Source: Sceloporus undulatus | Lineage: Eukaryota; Chordata; Lepidosauria; Squamata; Phrynosomatidae | DNA: 64,000 nt | Assembly (NCBI RefSeq): GCF_019175285.1 | Contig: NC_056523.1 | Coordinates: 125,407,692 to 125,471,691, forward strand | Direction: 5' to 3' | Part shown: positions 52,801 to 60,725 of the stretch, in pieces | Position numbering within the stretch: the first letter of the stretch is position 1 | Layout of the letters: every line of letters starts with the position of its first letter | The notes under the pieces: generated by a model | Databases searched by the model: none | Seen by the model: the letters and a program-made list of their open reading frames with translations, nothing else | Told to the model about the DNA's origin: nothing | Program-made: the position numbers and the translations under genes

Positions 52801-54932
52801 ACTATACTTTAACTCTTACTTTAAAAAGGTACCATCTCCTGGTGAAAGGCAAGAGCATCATCTCTCCTGGAAGAACTGACTCCATTCTCTTCTCTCTTCC
52901 ATATAGCCTTTAGTATGAGCTCAAACAGTTATGCCTCCTGGCATTGTTTTCCTTTGCTTCCTCTTTTAGATCCTTTGTTCCATGCCCCAAAGTTTTACAC
53001 TCAGCTTATCTGTGGTCATATGAAAATCCAGAATTTTAGCCCTCAAACCTGCCTTCAATTTATACATGAGACCAACTTATAGTGGAATATATACAGTACT
53101 AATAAACAGAGGTGTATAGAATGAGGCGTTGGTGTGATCTTGTCTAGTGATGTCCTCCATTGCACTCCTCCCCTGCTGAAGAATAAAGTCTCACATACTC
53201 TTCAACTGTCCAAATTTGACAGAGCCAAACCTAATTAATCCTTTACTGTGTCACTTTTTAGCTGCTTTTAAAATATCTCTCATCCTCCTTCCACTTTCAC
53301 TTTTTGTCCTTAGCTTAGTTCAGTTGCTGCAAACTGTGTTCAAAATGCAAAAATAGTTGGCACTCAGTTAACTCAATAGAGGAAAAAGGAGAGGAGAGGG
53401 CTGAATCCTGTCCTTCACAGTAGGCTCAGTCAAAGGTGAGCACTTCTAGCTTGTGTTTTGTTCCTTATCCATCATTTCTGTCATCTTGATCTCATTCTGA
53501 TGTTGCTTGGCCATATGTGCCCCATCTGTGAAATGTTGGAGGGTATCAGGGACATAGCCGGGGGGGGGGTGTCCTTGGGGTCCGCACCCCCCCTTCCATT
53601 AGAAAAATGAATGGTGTGTGCTGCTGTGCCGCCGCACCCAAGCCCCATTATAATGGTGGCACTTAGTCTGGACCCCCCCCTTTCCTAAAATCCTAGCTAC
53701 GTCCCTGAGGGTATGCTCTCAGCTTCCTCTCATAATTGCTGTTTGAATAATACACATCTACTGACTCCTAATTTGGTGCTGATTTTCTCTTTGCCCTCTT
53801 CACCCTGCTTTAAATTTGCTGCCATTATCCCATTATAAGTTCATCTTCTTAAATCTCTGTTGAGTTCATCTGTCATTTTGCTTGGAATCTTTTATGGAGA
53901 AATTCAATCCTAAAGTTGTCTGTAACCAGAAAAAAAATCCTCTCTAAGAAGAGGTGGTTGAGGTGGGTTCATGATCTTTCAAGGGTTGGTCAATGTGTCC
54001 AGGGCACATCCAGCTTCTGCTACAAACTAAGGGCACCGTTTTCTCCTGAACATGGATCTTCAGGGAAGGATGTATTTGTTATTGAAATTAGATTAGATCA
54101 CTTCCATAGCTGCTTGACTATTCTAATGATTTTCAGCCACACTAGACTGTTTTGGCATAGCATCCATAGCTGTTTACTTATTTCTTTACTGTCCAGATGC
54201 AAAAGGGGACAGGACTTCTACACCTTTAATAGTTCTGTAGCATAGAGTAAAAAGAGTACACGACACTAAAACAAAAAGCCTTTTATTTGTAAAACAATCA
54301 GTCCCCAAACACCTGCTGGAAGAGAAAGGACACCAGCTGGTGAAAGGAGAGGAAAGAGCCAGCCTAGCCTTCCTGAGAAGGGAGTTTCAAAACCTGAAAA
54401 TAGCCATGGGGAAGGCCCTGTATTTCCACCAACTGTGCCTGTGAGTGCAGTGTTCTGCCAGCTACACCTGCTGCAGTTCTTTCTTCTGCATCGCAGTTTA
54501 TGGTGCAGGAGCCGTGCTCTATTTTGCATTTGGCCATCCATATAGATAATGGTTTTCTCCACAGAGAAAGGAAGGCAAACCTGGAGCTTACCTAGCTATG
54601 TTCCCTCCTCTCCTCCCCAACCACTTGCAACTTTCCTGTTGGAGCTGACAATCAAGTCCACCAGCCACAGGTCTCAGCTTTTAATCCTGCTCTGGCTGTG
54701 CCTTCCCTATAGACAGCAGTATAAAAACATACCACACTACTCAACAATGCACTATAGTATTAAACATAGCACATCCAGACCATTCTGCCATATGTCAAAA
54801 CCCATCCTCCCTACCCCAAATTTAATTACCTTCCACATTTTCAGTCTTCTCTATGGGCTTAGCTGGGAGAGGACGCCAACTCCCATATGGGAGATCCGCT
54901 CCCCTGCTTGGTGCTTCTGTGTCATCATACAT
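40671..54932 (-). CDS. CLEC17A: C-type lectin receptor, CLEC17A-like (7 coding exons)
   Basis: Type II membrane lectin. Exons in transcript order: 54932-54830, 51583-51467, 50728-50612, 48621-about 48402, 44440-44289, 41691-41585, 40812-40671. The tail has MYDD, YGSWRPLPAKP and NNYDKIPLPSKR, so Tyr/Pro-rich repeats with YESF and YDKI as YxxPhi-type motifs. Next come one hydrophobic helix (IPVLLALVVGCLIIDIILLS), a helical neck with an NFS sequon and two Cys, and a long-form C-type lectin domain: GSCYYF, TVWLGLSD, CWVDGS, GEPNN, NWNDIPC, FVCERIGC. EPN plus WND are the Ca2+/mannose-type ligand residues. Human CLEC17A has the same plan and, by recall, lies beside NDUFB7, hence the symbol; CD209-like lectins are the alternative. 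The neck/lectin-domain splice junction is unresolved. Confidence 0.82.
40813..41584. other. lectin intron 6, nothing recognised
   Basis: Ordinary intron sequence. Confidence 0.5.
41585..41691 (-). CDS. CLEC17A: lectin exon 6: middle of the lectin domain
   Basis: Acceptor cctctag, donor gtatgt. 35 codons plus two bases: DFVVPKIKQTTVWLGLSD, then ETEGTWCWVDGSLQGL. The Cys between the two conserved Trp is unusual. Confidence 0.93.
41692..42384. other. lectin intron 5, no named repeat
   Basis: Unique-looking DNA to the left of the CR1 copy. Confidence 0.45.
42385..43620 (+). mobile_element. CR1 LINE, 5' truncated, nearly intact RT
   Basis: The + frame 42396-43271 holds the RT: NQHGFQRNKSCQTNLISFFD, AVDFSKAFDKVPHDIL, TSGVPQGSVLGPVLFNIFIN and [20 protein letters not shown]. 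The FADD-type active site reads FSDD. One frameshift near 43255 leads into the C-terminal tail (LEKKRLRGDMIALFKYLKG ... [20 protein letters not shown]) ending at 43554. The CR1 3' end 'tccaactctatgattctatg' follows. It lies antisense in a lectin intron and is the longest LINE coding stretch here. Confidence 0.92.
43621..44288. other. lectin intron 5, short (GGCA)n only
   Basis: A (GCAG)n tract lies at about 44155-44170. Nothing else is recognised. Confidence 0.45.
44289..44440 (-). CDS. CLEC17A: lectin exon 5: start of the lectin domain
   Basis: Acceptor cttctag, donor gtaaat. Reads VCSRPDPLHWQEFEGSCYYF, then EEQWRNARKFCAAANSHLII and NSKREQ. Confidence 0.9.
44441..45498. other. lectin intron 4, nothing recognised
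   Basis: No exon between the neck and the lectin domain was recognised here, though the splice phases leave room for one. Confidence 0.4.
45499..45730. mobile_element. fold-back Harbinger-like MITE
   Basis: 232 bp between TTA direct repeats (45496-45498 and 45731-45733). The arms are about 100 bp: GGCCCCATACAGAC and the reverse complement of the right end, GGCCCCATAGACTG. Both arms share 'tttaaa' and 'gcatgcgtcctaagagtc'. A 3-bp TTA target is typical of PIF/Harbinger. Confidence 0.8.
45731..46139. other. lectin intron 4, (AC)n only
   Basis: (AC)n at about 46021-46036. Nothing else is recognised. Confidence 0.45.
46140..46225 (-). mobile_element. BovB-tail/SINE fragment, antisense
   Basis: 'agccgttgagtcaactctga' and 'ctcatggcgaac' match the antisense tail of Sauria-type SINEs and BovB. 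Confidence 0.45.
46553..46629. repeat. perfect palindrome, 38-bp arms, 1-base spacer
   Basis: Left arm 46553-46590 and right arm 46592-46629 are exact reverse complements; the right arm starts ATTTTTAATTGG and ends GATCATCAT. The sequence 'ataacataaaaatta' just after it partly repeats the arm again. Confidence 0.95.
46630..47590. other. lectin intron 4, (AC)n at 46965-46986
   Basis: The microsatellite apart, no feature is recognised. A short direct repeat 'ccctggctg(c)' recurs near 47408 and 47458. Confidence 0.45.
47599..47943. mobile_element. serial-hairpin element B
   Basis: The ends AGTACAGACTGCACAAAA and, in reverse complement, AGTACAGACTGCCACAAA form a terminal inverted repeat. Hairpins in order: 47638-47682 (stem TTAGGGTTAGGGACC, perfect), 47701-47737, 47780-47808 (GTTACGTC/GACGTAAC), 47820-47850, 47851-47899 and 47914-47940. 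Same architecture as 8049-8592, with a related ACAGACTGCC end. No target duplication is clear. Confidence 0.65.
47944..48401. other. lectin intron 4, nothing recognised
   Basis: AT-rich intron sequence up to the neck exon. Confidence 0.45.
48402..48621 (-). CDS. CLEC17A: lectin exon 4: helical neck
   Basis: Acceptor tttccag at 48622. Encodes AAMISELKKLNFSFTQETC, then LLMIKEAKNEFLAELRTIEN and RRAEETIRLAEKLSAERQA, a charged, heptad-like coiled-coil neck. The 3' end is uncertain: donors at 48401 (gtaggg), 48420 (gtgcag) and a GC-type donor at 48410 (gcaagc) are possible. Confidence 0.75.
48682..49057. mobile_element. Tigger-like MITE
   Basis: TACAGTGAACCCTCCACATT at the left. The reverse complement of the right end is TACAGTTGATCTTCCACATT. 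The interior 'gaggacctacaaatgcctag' is shared with 19180-19676. Confidence 0.75.
49058..50077. other. lectin intron 3, nothing recognised
   Basis: Ordinary intron sequence. Confidence 0.45.
50078..50300 (+). mobile_element. Sauria-like SINE
   Basis: 'cttggtgtagcagtatgagt' head, 'ggttcaaatccctactcagc' B-box region, 'gaccttgggcaagtcacact' body, (CAA)n tail. Confidence 0.75.
50301..50611. other. lectin intron 3, short duplication of 51655-51732
   Basis: The stretch 50425-50512 resembles 51660-51732 ('catttgt.cttcctca' ... 'ttgttctgttcct'). It is not a proven exon. Confidence 0.4.
50612..50728 (-). CDS. CLEC17A: lectin exon 3: transmembrane segment
   Basis: Acceptor cttgcag. Reads KSVFTPFLWKGSWRRNGIPV, then LLALVVGCLIIDIILLSQ. 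Basic residues before the helix fit type II topology. The donor gtgggt gives the phase needed by exon 4. It lies 28 bases from the 5S-SINE at 50757. Confidence 0.78.
50757..50985 (+). mobile_element. 5S-rRNA-derived SINE (SINE3-type)
   Basis: The head 'gatcccatctgatcttgaaa', 'gttaagcagggtcagccctg', 'gttagtgcttggacgggagg' and 'aataccaggtgctgtag' follows 5S rRNA positions closely, internal promoter included. The tail is 'aggaactggaagaacaacct' ... 'gtggggccaacacaggttga'. It is a retroposed SINE, not a 5S gene. Confidence 0.85.
51125..51359. mobile_element. Tigger-like MITE
   Basis: TACAGTTGTCCCTTCTTATA at the left; the reverse complement of the right end is TACAATGGTCCCTTGTTATA. The interior has 'attcaatgggacttgagcat'. 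Confidence 0.8.
51467..51583 (-). CDS. CLEC17A: lectin exon 2: cytoplasmic tail
   Basis: Acceptor ctatccag, donor gtatga. 38 codons: EYESFSEENNYDKIPLPSKR, then EEPKPHAKQSSPEDNFVT. Phases match exons 1 and 3. Confidence 0.82.
51733..51940 (+). mobile_element. BovB LINE, sense, first part
   Basis: Encodes ADNTIVLAEN-type RT sequence and then 'aaaataatgaccacagatga' and 'gttttccataccttggctaa' (the FPYLG motif). It is interrupted by the MITE at 51941 and resumes at 52155. A run of 12 G lies at 51804-51815. Confidence 0.7.
51941..52151. mobile_element. palindromic Harbinger-like MITE, copy 3, inside BovB
   Basis: It starts GGTTCCGTCCACAGTGCAG and ends CTGTAGAGCCC, flanked by TAA and TAG. BovB reads straight across the site in the antisense copy near 2475-2495, so the boundaries are firm. 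Confidence 0.8.
52152..52715 (+). mobile_element. BovB LINE, sense, 3' part
   Basis: 'aatcagaatggagactgcaa', then YDCESWTVKKADRRKINPFD, WRRVLHIPWTAKKTNKWVLE and MIKLRLSYIGHITR. The 3' end is 'gggtcaccataagtcaaaga'. Several frameshifts are present. Confidence 0.85.
52716..53194. other. lectin intron 1, nothing recognised
   Basis: Ordinary intron sequence. Confidence 0.45.
53195..53780 (+). repeat. dispersed repeat, copy interrupted by a hAT-like MITE
   Basis: Shares 'caactgtccaaatttgacag', 'gttcagttgctgcaaactgt' and 'ccatctgtgaaatgttgga' with 38390-38725. The family is unknown. Confidence 0.55.
53547..53706. mobile_element. hAT-like MITE with 8-bp target duplication
   Basis: The left end is CAGGGACATAGCC; the reverse complement of the right end is AGGGACGTAGCTAGG. 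GAGGGTAT is duplicated at 53539-53546 and 53707-53714. The 8-bp duplication and the CAGGG..GTAGC end fit hAT. Confidence 0.85.
53781..54261. other. lectin intron 1, nothing recognised
   Basis: No named feature. Confidence 0.45.
54262..54600 (-). mobile_element. L2-clade LINE C-terminal/3' fragment, antisense
   Basis: 'agcctagccttcctgagaag' and 'caactgtgcctgtgag' match the tail blocks of 13935-14350. It lies about 230 bp downstream of lectin exon 1. Confidence 0.55.
54830..54932 (-). CDS. CLEC17A: lectin exon 1: start of the cytoplasmic tail
   Basis: ATG at 54932. 34 codons plus one base: MYDDTEAPSRGADLPYGSWR, then PLPAKPIEKTENVE, donor gtaatt. Its phase joins exon 2 exactly. The frame is open a little upstream of this ATG, so an earlier start or 5' exon is possible. 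Confidence 0.68.
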
Positions 54933-55140
54933 GGGTATACACTTCAGAAAGGGAGCTGCTCTGGATGGATTAAAACAGAGCCTTTCCTCTTCCTTTTATG
55001 GCATTTAGGGTTCTTTCATTTCTTTATTGGTTCTATATTTATTCTGTTTTCCTATGTTTCTGTTCCTTTTTTGAGAGGGATAGTTTCTGTACCCTGGCAA
55101 GTACTACAGCACCTGCAAATAGAGTTGCTACCTGCCCATT

Positions 55141-55239
55141 TAATGGTTGTGTAGAAGAGGCATTTCAGCAGCTGTTGCATATTAGCTAGTTGTGTGACAA
55201 GCAACAGCTGCTGAAATTCCCCCTTCTACACAACTATTA
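55141..55239. repeat. imperfect hairpin, about 38-bp arms
   Basis: Left 'taatggttgtgtagaaga' ... 'ttcagcagctgttgc' pairs with right 'gcaacagctgctgaa' ... 'ttctacacaactatta'. Probably a small MITE. Confidence 0.75.
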
Positions 55240-55299
55240 AAACTACAGAAGCGGTCTCCAGTTTTTACTCTGGCAGCCTTGCCTATAACTACAGTAACA

Positions 55300-55425
55300 T
55301 CCAAAATCCAGAAAACAGTGATACCTTTATTGGACCTCCCAAAATGCACATAATATATGTTGTGACATATATTTTGTTCATTTTGGTTGGTCCAATAAAG
55401 GTATTACTATTTTGTGGGTTTTGGA
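55300..55425. repeat. hairpin MITE with 'acctttattggacc' arms
   Basis: Left arm 55300-55336 and right arm 55389-55425 share ATACCTTTATTGGACC. The interior also pairs ('caaaatg' with 'cattttgg'). Confidence 0.75.
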
Positions 55426-56534
55426 TGATATTGCACTTTGCTATACAGCCAACATGGCTTTTCCTGGATACGTTTCCTTTAAGTAAATGGTTCAGGCACT
55501 GCTTGTAATTTTGCCCTTACTTTTATAAAATTATATAAAATCTTAATAGTCAACCTAGACACAATGGCCTAGTGCAGCTACCCAAAGAGATCTCAAAATA
55601 GCGGAACGTCTTGGGCAGGTGTGTCCTTAATGAATCCGAGATTGTGGGGCACTCTCTACTTCCGCATGTGGTGACGTGCAAGAAGTATTTTTGGTTTCTG
55701 TGGAGGAAGAGAGTACTGGGGATTTTGGCACTTGCAGACAGAGGTGTCCTAGCAAGATCGAGCTGTGCAGCTCCACCAGCTTTCCATTGTTTTCATATTT
55801 TTTGTGATAAGAAGAAACAAGGAAGAAATTATAGGAAAACATAAGTGGGTTAGAAGATGACATTTTCTGGACCCCTGTATAACATTTCAAGTTTGAGACA
55901 AGGCAACTGCACAATAAACCTCATCTGGAAGTACTTATAATTCTGTTCTTCAAGTAATTGCTGTGTTCACAAATATATAAGCCAAACCCCAACCTGGGTT
56001 ATTTCATAGGTGTTCACACTCACCCCAACTGCATTTGATGCAGTTTGCAGGGAGACCACCAAAAAATCCACTTGACCCGGTGTATCTGGCACCGGGTCAT
56101 CTACCTCGTCTCTTTTGCAGTGCCACAACAATCTGGATCTTTGGTAGTGAGAACTCACTACTGGATTGGATCAATCTGAATCACACAGGATCATTTTGAA
56201 AATGGAGGCACCTGCATTTTCAAATTATCTGGTTAGTCCACCACCTTTTCCTCCTCCCTCCTCCTTTCTTCTCTTCGTCTCTCCTTCCACCACTGCATCC
56301 TCCTTTGTCCTCCTTCCTCCTCTCTCCTCCTCCTTTCTACTCCTCTTCCTCACCCCCCTCCTATCATGATCAAATCTCTTGTGGCATTTTATTTCTATCC
56401 CCCCCTCCCCCCGAGTCTGAATGGAAATAGGGATAAAATGTCATGGAAGGATTCAATCATGGCAAACACAGTGGGAACTTCAATTCAGAATGACATCCCT
56501 AAGGAGACCCAGATTGCCTCAGTAAAAAAAAATG
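55426..56534. other. intergenic, nothing recognised
   Basis: A pyrimidine-rich (TCC)n-like patch lies at 56240-56360. No gene is supported. Confidence 0.45.
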
Positions 56535-56537
56535 TAA

Positions 56538-56875
56538 GGAGCTTATCCCATGAACTTTAAAACTGGCTCAAGTCTCCTGGAATGCAGTCGGGACACAGGA
56601 TAGAGGTGGAGATCGCATGCTAAATCGCTGCCTTATCGCTGGCTGCCATCAGCCCGGGTCTCAGCTATGCTCCACCAGCACTTTTTAGAAGCCAGAAAGC
56701 TTCTGACTTCTAAAACGTGCTGATGGAGCATGGCTGGGACCCAGCGTAGACCCAGGTTGATGGTGGCTGGTGATTAGACAGCAATTTAGCACACGATTAT
56801 CCCCGCTTCCATCCTGTATCCCAGCTGCAGCCCGGGAGGCTTGAACTGGTTTTTAAAGTTCATGCAATAAGCTCC
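56538..56875. mobile_element. fold-back Harbinger-like MITE, arms about 165 bp
   Basis: 338 bp between TAA repeats (56535-56537 and 56876-56878). The ends GGAGCTTAT and ATAAGCTCC are complementary, and pairing runs almost to the centre. Shared arm blocks include 'atgaactttaaaa', 'acaggat', 'tgctaaat' and 'atgctcca'. Confidence 0.85.
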
Positions 56876-56878
56876 TAA

Positions 56879-57336
56879 GTGTGACTGACCGACCCCTCAC
56901 ACAAGGCTTCTCATCACAGAGAGACAAAATCCTGATCCCAAAGATTCTTTCTGAAGCCAAATCACTGTGTCCACCTCTCTGTGCTTCCAAACAGAAGGGT
57001 TCTTAGGATGACAGAGTAATGCTCTTCTGTTGCAACCTATAAGCAGGATTGCAATTTTCCTCACCCTCCATATTTCAGGGAGTGGTGCTTTTTCTTACTG
57101 TGTTTTATTCACACAATGAGTACAAGATGTCACCGTGAGCAATGTTACTTCCTCTTCCTCCCCTTACAATGATCTACCCTTTCTCCAGTCCTAACATGCT
57201 GAAACAACTCCTTATGAGGCAAATTGTGCTGGATGTTCATTCACACACAAACTGATGGGGATTAGGGTGGAGATCAATAAACATTTGTAGTTTTTGATAG
57301 CTGATATCTTTCACAGCTACAGCACACTCCAAGATG
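56879..57336. other. intergenic, nothing recognised
   Basis: No named feature. Confidence 0.45.
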
Positions 57337-57339
57337 ACT

Positions 57340-57379
<40 letters not shown>
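57337..57379 (+). repeat. (GT)n microsatellite
   Basis: About 20 GT units. An (AAAC)n tract follows at 57487-57509. Confidence 0.9.
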
Positions 57380-57380
<1 letters not shown>

Positions 57381-57782
57381 GAGGTTCTTGGTGACTTGGG
57401 GCAATTAATGTCTCAAATGCAGAAACTATTTCATACCAAAAATAGCAATAAAATATATTTCATGGTGTCATGTGAATAAAACTAAAACAAACAAACAAAC
57501 AAACAAACAATAATCCTAAATTAAGGGTGAGAATGCAGCATCTTCAACTACTTTGTTTTTAAATCAGTAGCCATGATCTGAAATCAAGGGGAGCAATACA
57601 TCTCAAGGCACCCAAGCTTGCTTTGGGGAGCAACTTCTTCCATCAAGGTCTATCATTTCAGGCAGCTTCCTTGACAGTGGTAGCCTCCTCTGCCCACCCA
57701 TGGGGGTACCCCTTCTTCAAGTCCCCATCCATCCTTTCCTTCAAAGCAGAAAGCCTTAAAAGGACAGATATTTACCTTGTAC

Positions 57783-57832
57783 CAGTGGTGTCACTAGGGG
57801 TGTGGAGATCTGGACTGCACCAGGTGACACCC
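57783..57832 (-). mobile_element. hAT-like repeat, outer part (interrupted copy)
   Basis: CAGTGGTGTCACTAGGGG at the end. The rest of the copy is at 59271-59405; the element at 57836 sits between them. Compare the uninterrupted copy ending at 11395. Confidence 0.65.
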
Positions 57833-57835
57833 TAA

Positions 57836-59267
57836 GGCCCCATTCACACTGGCGGCATTGCCCTGGAAGGAACTGGGCAGATTCGAGGGGGCCCCTCCCG
57901 AATCTCTCCGGAAGCAAGTGCTGACTACCAATCAGGGGCATTTTAACATGAATGCCCTCTTGGAGAATTTGGGTTTAAGGTGAAGGTGCCTGGCTGTCAA
58001 TCAAAGTTAGTTCCACGATGGTCATAGGTGATGTTTCCAGCACTGGTAGGGGCATCAGAAGTGTGCTTTCCTCCTCTCCTTTTTTTTAAAGGACCAGGCA
58101 CCACTTGTCAAATGTAAAAACCTCGTGCGTGTGTGTGTGTGTGTGTGTGTGTGTTGTGGGCATTTGGGTCAGTGTTGTAGGTTATGATCTGCCCTTGGCC
58201 CCATTTTCAACCCCAAAATGCAAGCTAGTGCCATCTCTGTAGCCTGTATCCCACTCCCTTGGCATCCGAGAATGCCTCATACACAGGTAACAACAACAAC
58301 AACAACAACAACATTAATTCCTCACCTTGGAATGCCAGAAAAGGATGCTTTTTTTTCTTTACCTAGGCTACCCCTGAATTCCTTAGAGACAGTAGCAAAA
58401 ACTGTATCAATTTGCCAATTTGCCTAATTGGAAAGAGAAGCATTACATTCGAATTGTAACATTCATTCTCATTGCAGCAGTCATTCCAAAGGAAAAAATA
58501 GGCTACCCCTGAATTCCTTAGAGACAGTAGCAAAAGCTGTATCAGTTTGCCAAGTTGCAACATTACATTCGAATTGTAACATTCATTCACATTGCAGCAG
58601 TCATTCCAAAGGAAAGAATATGCGCATAGACAGCCAAAAATAATTTTAAAAAAAATCCAAAGGAAAAAGGTCTCTGCCGGATAGCAGAGGCTTCCCTTGC
58701 TGTAGCCCCCTGATCTGCCCTGAATTGACCCTTGCTCCTGCTCACGATCTGTCTATATATCTATATATGTATATATCTTTAGCAAGAAATATGCACATTT
58801 TTTGCCAAAAATAATTGAAAAAAAATCCAAAGGAAAAAGGTCTCTGCCAGATAGCAGAGGCTTCCCTTGCTGTAGCTCCCTGTCCTGCCCTGAATTGACC
58901 CCGTCAGTCACCCCCTTCTTGCCTCCTGTCACCCTTTGCATCCAGATCCCCTTTTTTCCTTCGGCTCTTTCCTCCTCCCCCTCCCCTCGGATGAGGGGAG
59001 GGAATGCTCTGGCCTCTGCCCGCCCTCTGACCTTAATCCCTCCCTGAATTTGTCCCGATCATGATCGAGGGCAAGTTCATATTTCGCGGAACCTGGGTCT
59101 TTTCAGAAAAGACGGATTTTAGCCCAATTCCTGATAACCCGCAGTAAGGGGCATTTCCTTGTGCAAGCCTCAACATGGATTGTGAAACAATTGGGCTAAA
59201 ATCCGTATGAACTTCACGTGGAAGAATCGATTTCAAAACCGGTTTAAAAGGTAGTGTGAATGGCCCC
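57836..59267. mobile_element. 1.43-kb Harbinger-like non-autonomous element
   Basis: The ends are GGCCCCATTCACACT and, in reverse complement, GGGGCCATTCACACT. TAA is duplicated at 57833-57835 and 59268-59270. No transposase is recognisable. The interior holds (GT)n at 58123-58155, (AAC)n at 58290-58313, a tandem duplication (58362-58495 and 58497-58620) and a second repeated block (58650-58720 and 58820-58900). Confidence 0.75.
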
Positions 59268-59270
59268 TAA

Positions 59271-59405
59271 GGTGGGGTGACACCACTGCACTTCAGGCAC
59301 CTGCGTTTTGGCAGAAATGGGCAGTGGCATTTGCCCATGTCCCTTTAAACTGCTGAAGAGATCATGTGAGTGGGGTGAGGCTCAGCGGAAGGAGAAAAGA
59401 GAGGT
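59271..59405 (-). mobile_element. hAT-like repeat, inner part of the interrupted copy
   Basis: 'gtgggtgaggctcagcgg'-type sequence is the reverse complement of 11205-11345. Confidence 0.6.
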
Positions 59406-60234
59406 CCCAGGGTGGTTGATGGTGCAGCTCCTAGAGAAGGCAGAACATGTGCTATCTCAGTGCTGGAAGGGGACTCAGAGGCTGTCAATGATAGCTCAGG
59501 TTTGGAGGTTTCAGGACTGTTAAGGGTTTGGGGATTTCCAGTACCTTGGGCACTGAGATTTCTGGCTTTCCAAGTCTATCTAAGGTGTGTTCTCTGTTGG
59601 CAACACTGGTTTCTTGGTTTCTAAGTCAGTGTCCAGATACATGGTCGGATTATGCAACCTCTGGACTGCATGTGGTCCCTGGTTATTTTCACAGCTTCTG
59701 GGCCTCTTCAAGCTACCCACACTATCTATACAATATTTGTCTGTCTATTCATCCATCCATTCACACATACATATATACTTATGTGCACTGGAGACCTCCA
59801 GAACCAGCACTTCTTCTTGGGAATAAGGTGTCGGGCCATCAGGTTTGTCTTTGAAATGGATTCCAGGTTCATTCCATAGAGGCTCCTGGCACTGGCTATA
59901 TACCTGCTCTCATCTGGGGCAGTCTGTGAGGACCATGTCTTTCTCCTCAGCTGTAGCCAGTTTTTATCTCTTCTCTTTTATCATCTATCTAAAAACAGTG
60001 ATGAAAAGAACCATTCCAAATAGGATCAGAACTGGATCTGCTCTGTTATTCAGGCACCTAAAATATTATTTGTTTTTATCCCAGGAGACCCAGTTCTGAA
60101 GCAAAGAAAAAAAAGTTGAGACAGCATAGCTGAGAAGGCTTTCTTTCCACTTGTCACACTTCAGAGGTTGGGAGTAGCCAAAGAGGACACTGGTGAGGTC
60201 AGTAAATAATTTTGAATGGAAAAGTACTGGGTAT
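59406..60234. other. intergenic, nothing recognised
   Basis: Several short open frames but none with splice sites or a recognisable domain. Confidence 0.45.
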
Positions 60235-60475
60235 ACGGGCTTAAAAAGGGCCTACATACCCTAAAGGCACCAGATACTGTCTGAACTTGGAAGTTGAGCT
60301 GGGTCAGCCCTAGTTAGTAGTTGAATGGGAGACTTCCAATAAATATCAGAATCTGTAGACTATTATTTAAGAGGAAGGAACTGGCAAAACTTCCTCTGAA
60401 GTTTCTTTGCCTAAGAAAACCCTATGAAATTAATGGGGTCGCCATAAGTTGACAGGCAATTTGAAGACACACACA
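60235..60475 (+). mobile_element. 5S-rRNA-derived SINE, older copy
   Basis: 'gctgggtcagccctagttag', 'tgggagac' and 'aataaatatcagaatctgta' are the 5S-like head. The tail is 'gaggaaggaactggcaaaac' ... 'ggggtcgccataagttgaca'. Confidence 0.75.
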
Positions 60476-60514
60476 AAGATGTATGGATTTAACCAGGGTG
60501 GCCAAACACTCTAA

Positions 60515-60725
60515 CCACAACAGAGGACAAAGCACCATAACATTTAGAACATTCAGAAATACACTACTATAAATATAAATTCATAATTCTTAATCATGCT
60601 CCAAATGGAGGACTTGGAATTCCTCCTGCACATAAGGTTGAAATGTAGGACATGTCCTGGAAATGTAGGACATGTTCTGGAAATGTAGGACATGCCCTGG
60701 AAAAGGAGGTTATGTCTGGTCACCC
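60515..60725 (-). repeat. single 'GTCCTCC' family copy
   Basis: Same family as the array at 35560-36640. A 21-bp 'tgtaggacatg..ctggaaa' unit is repeated three times inside. Confidence 0.6.

Noticed and set aside
59406-59879. overlapping 65-108-residue frames as a gene
   Set aside because: Three overlapping frames on one strand, without splice sites, domain or repeats in composition expected for a protein.
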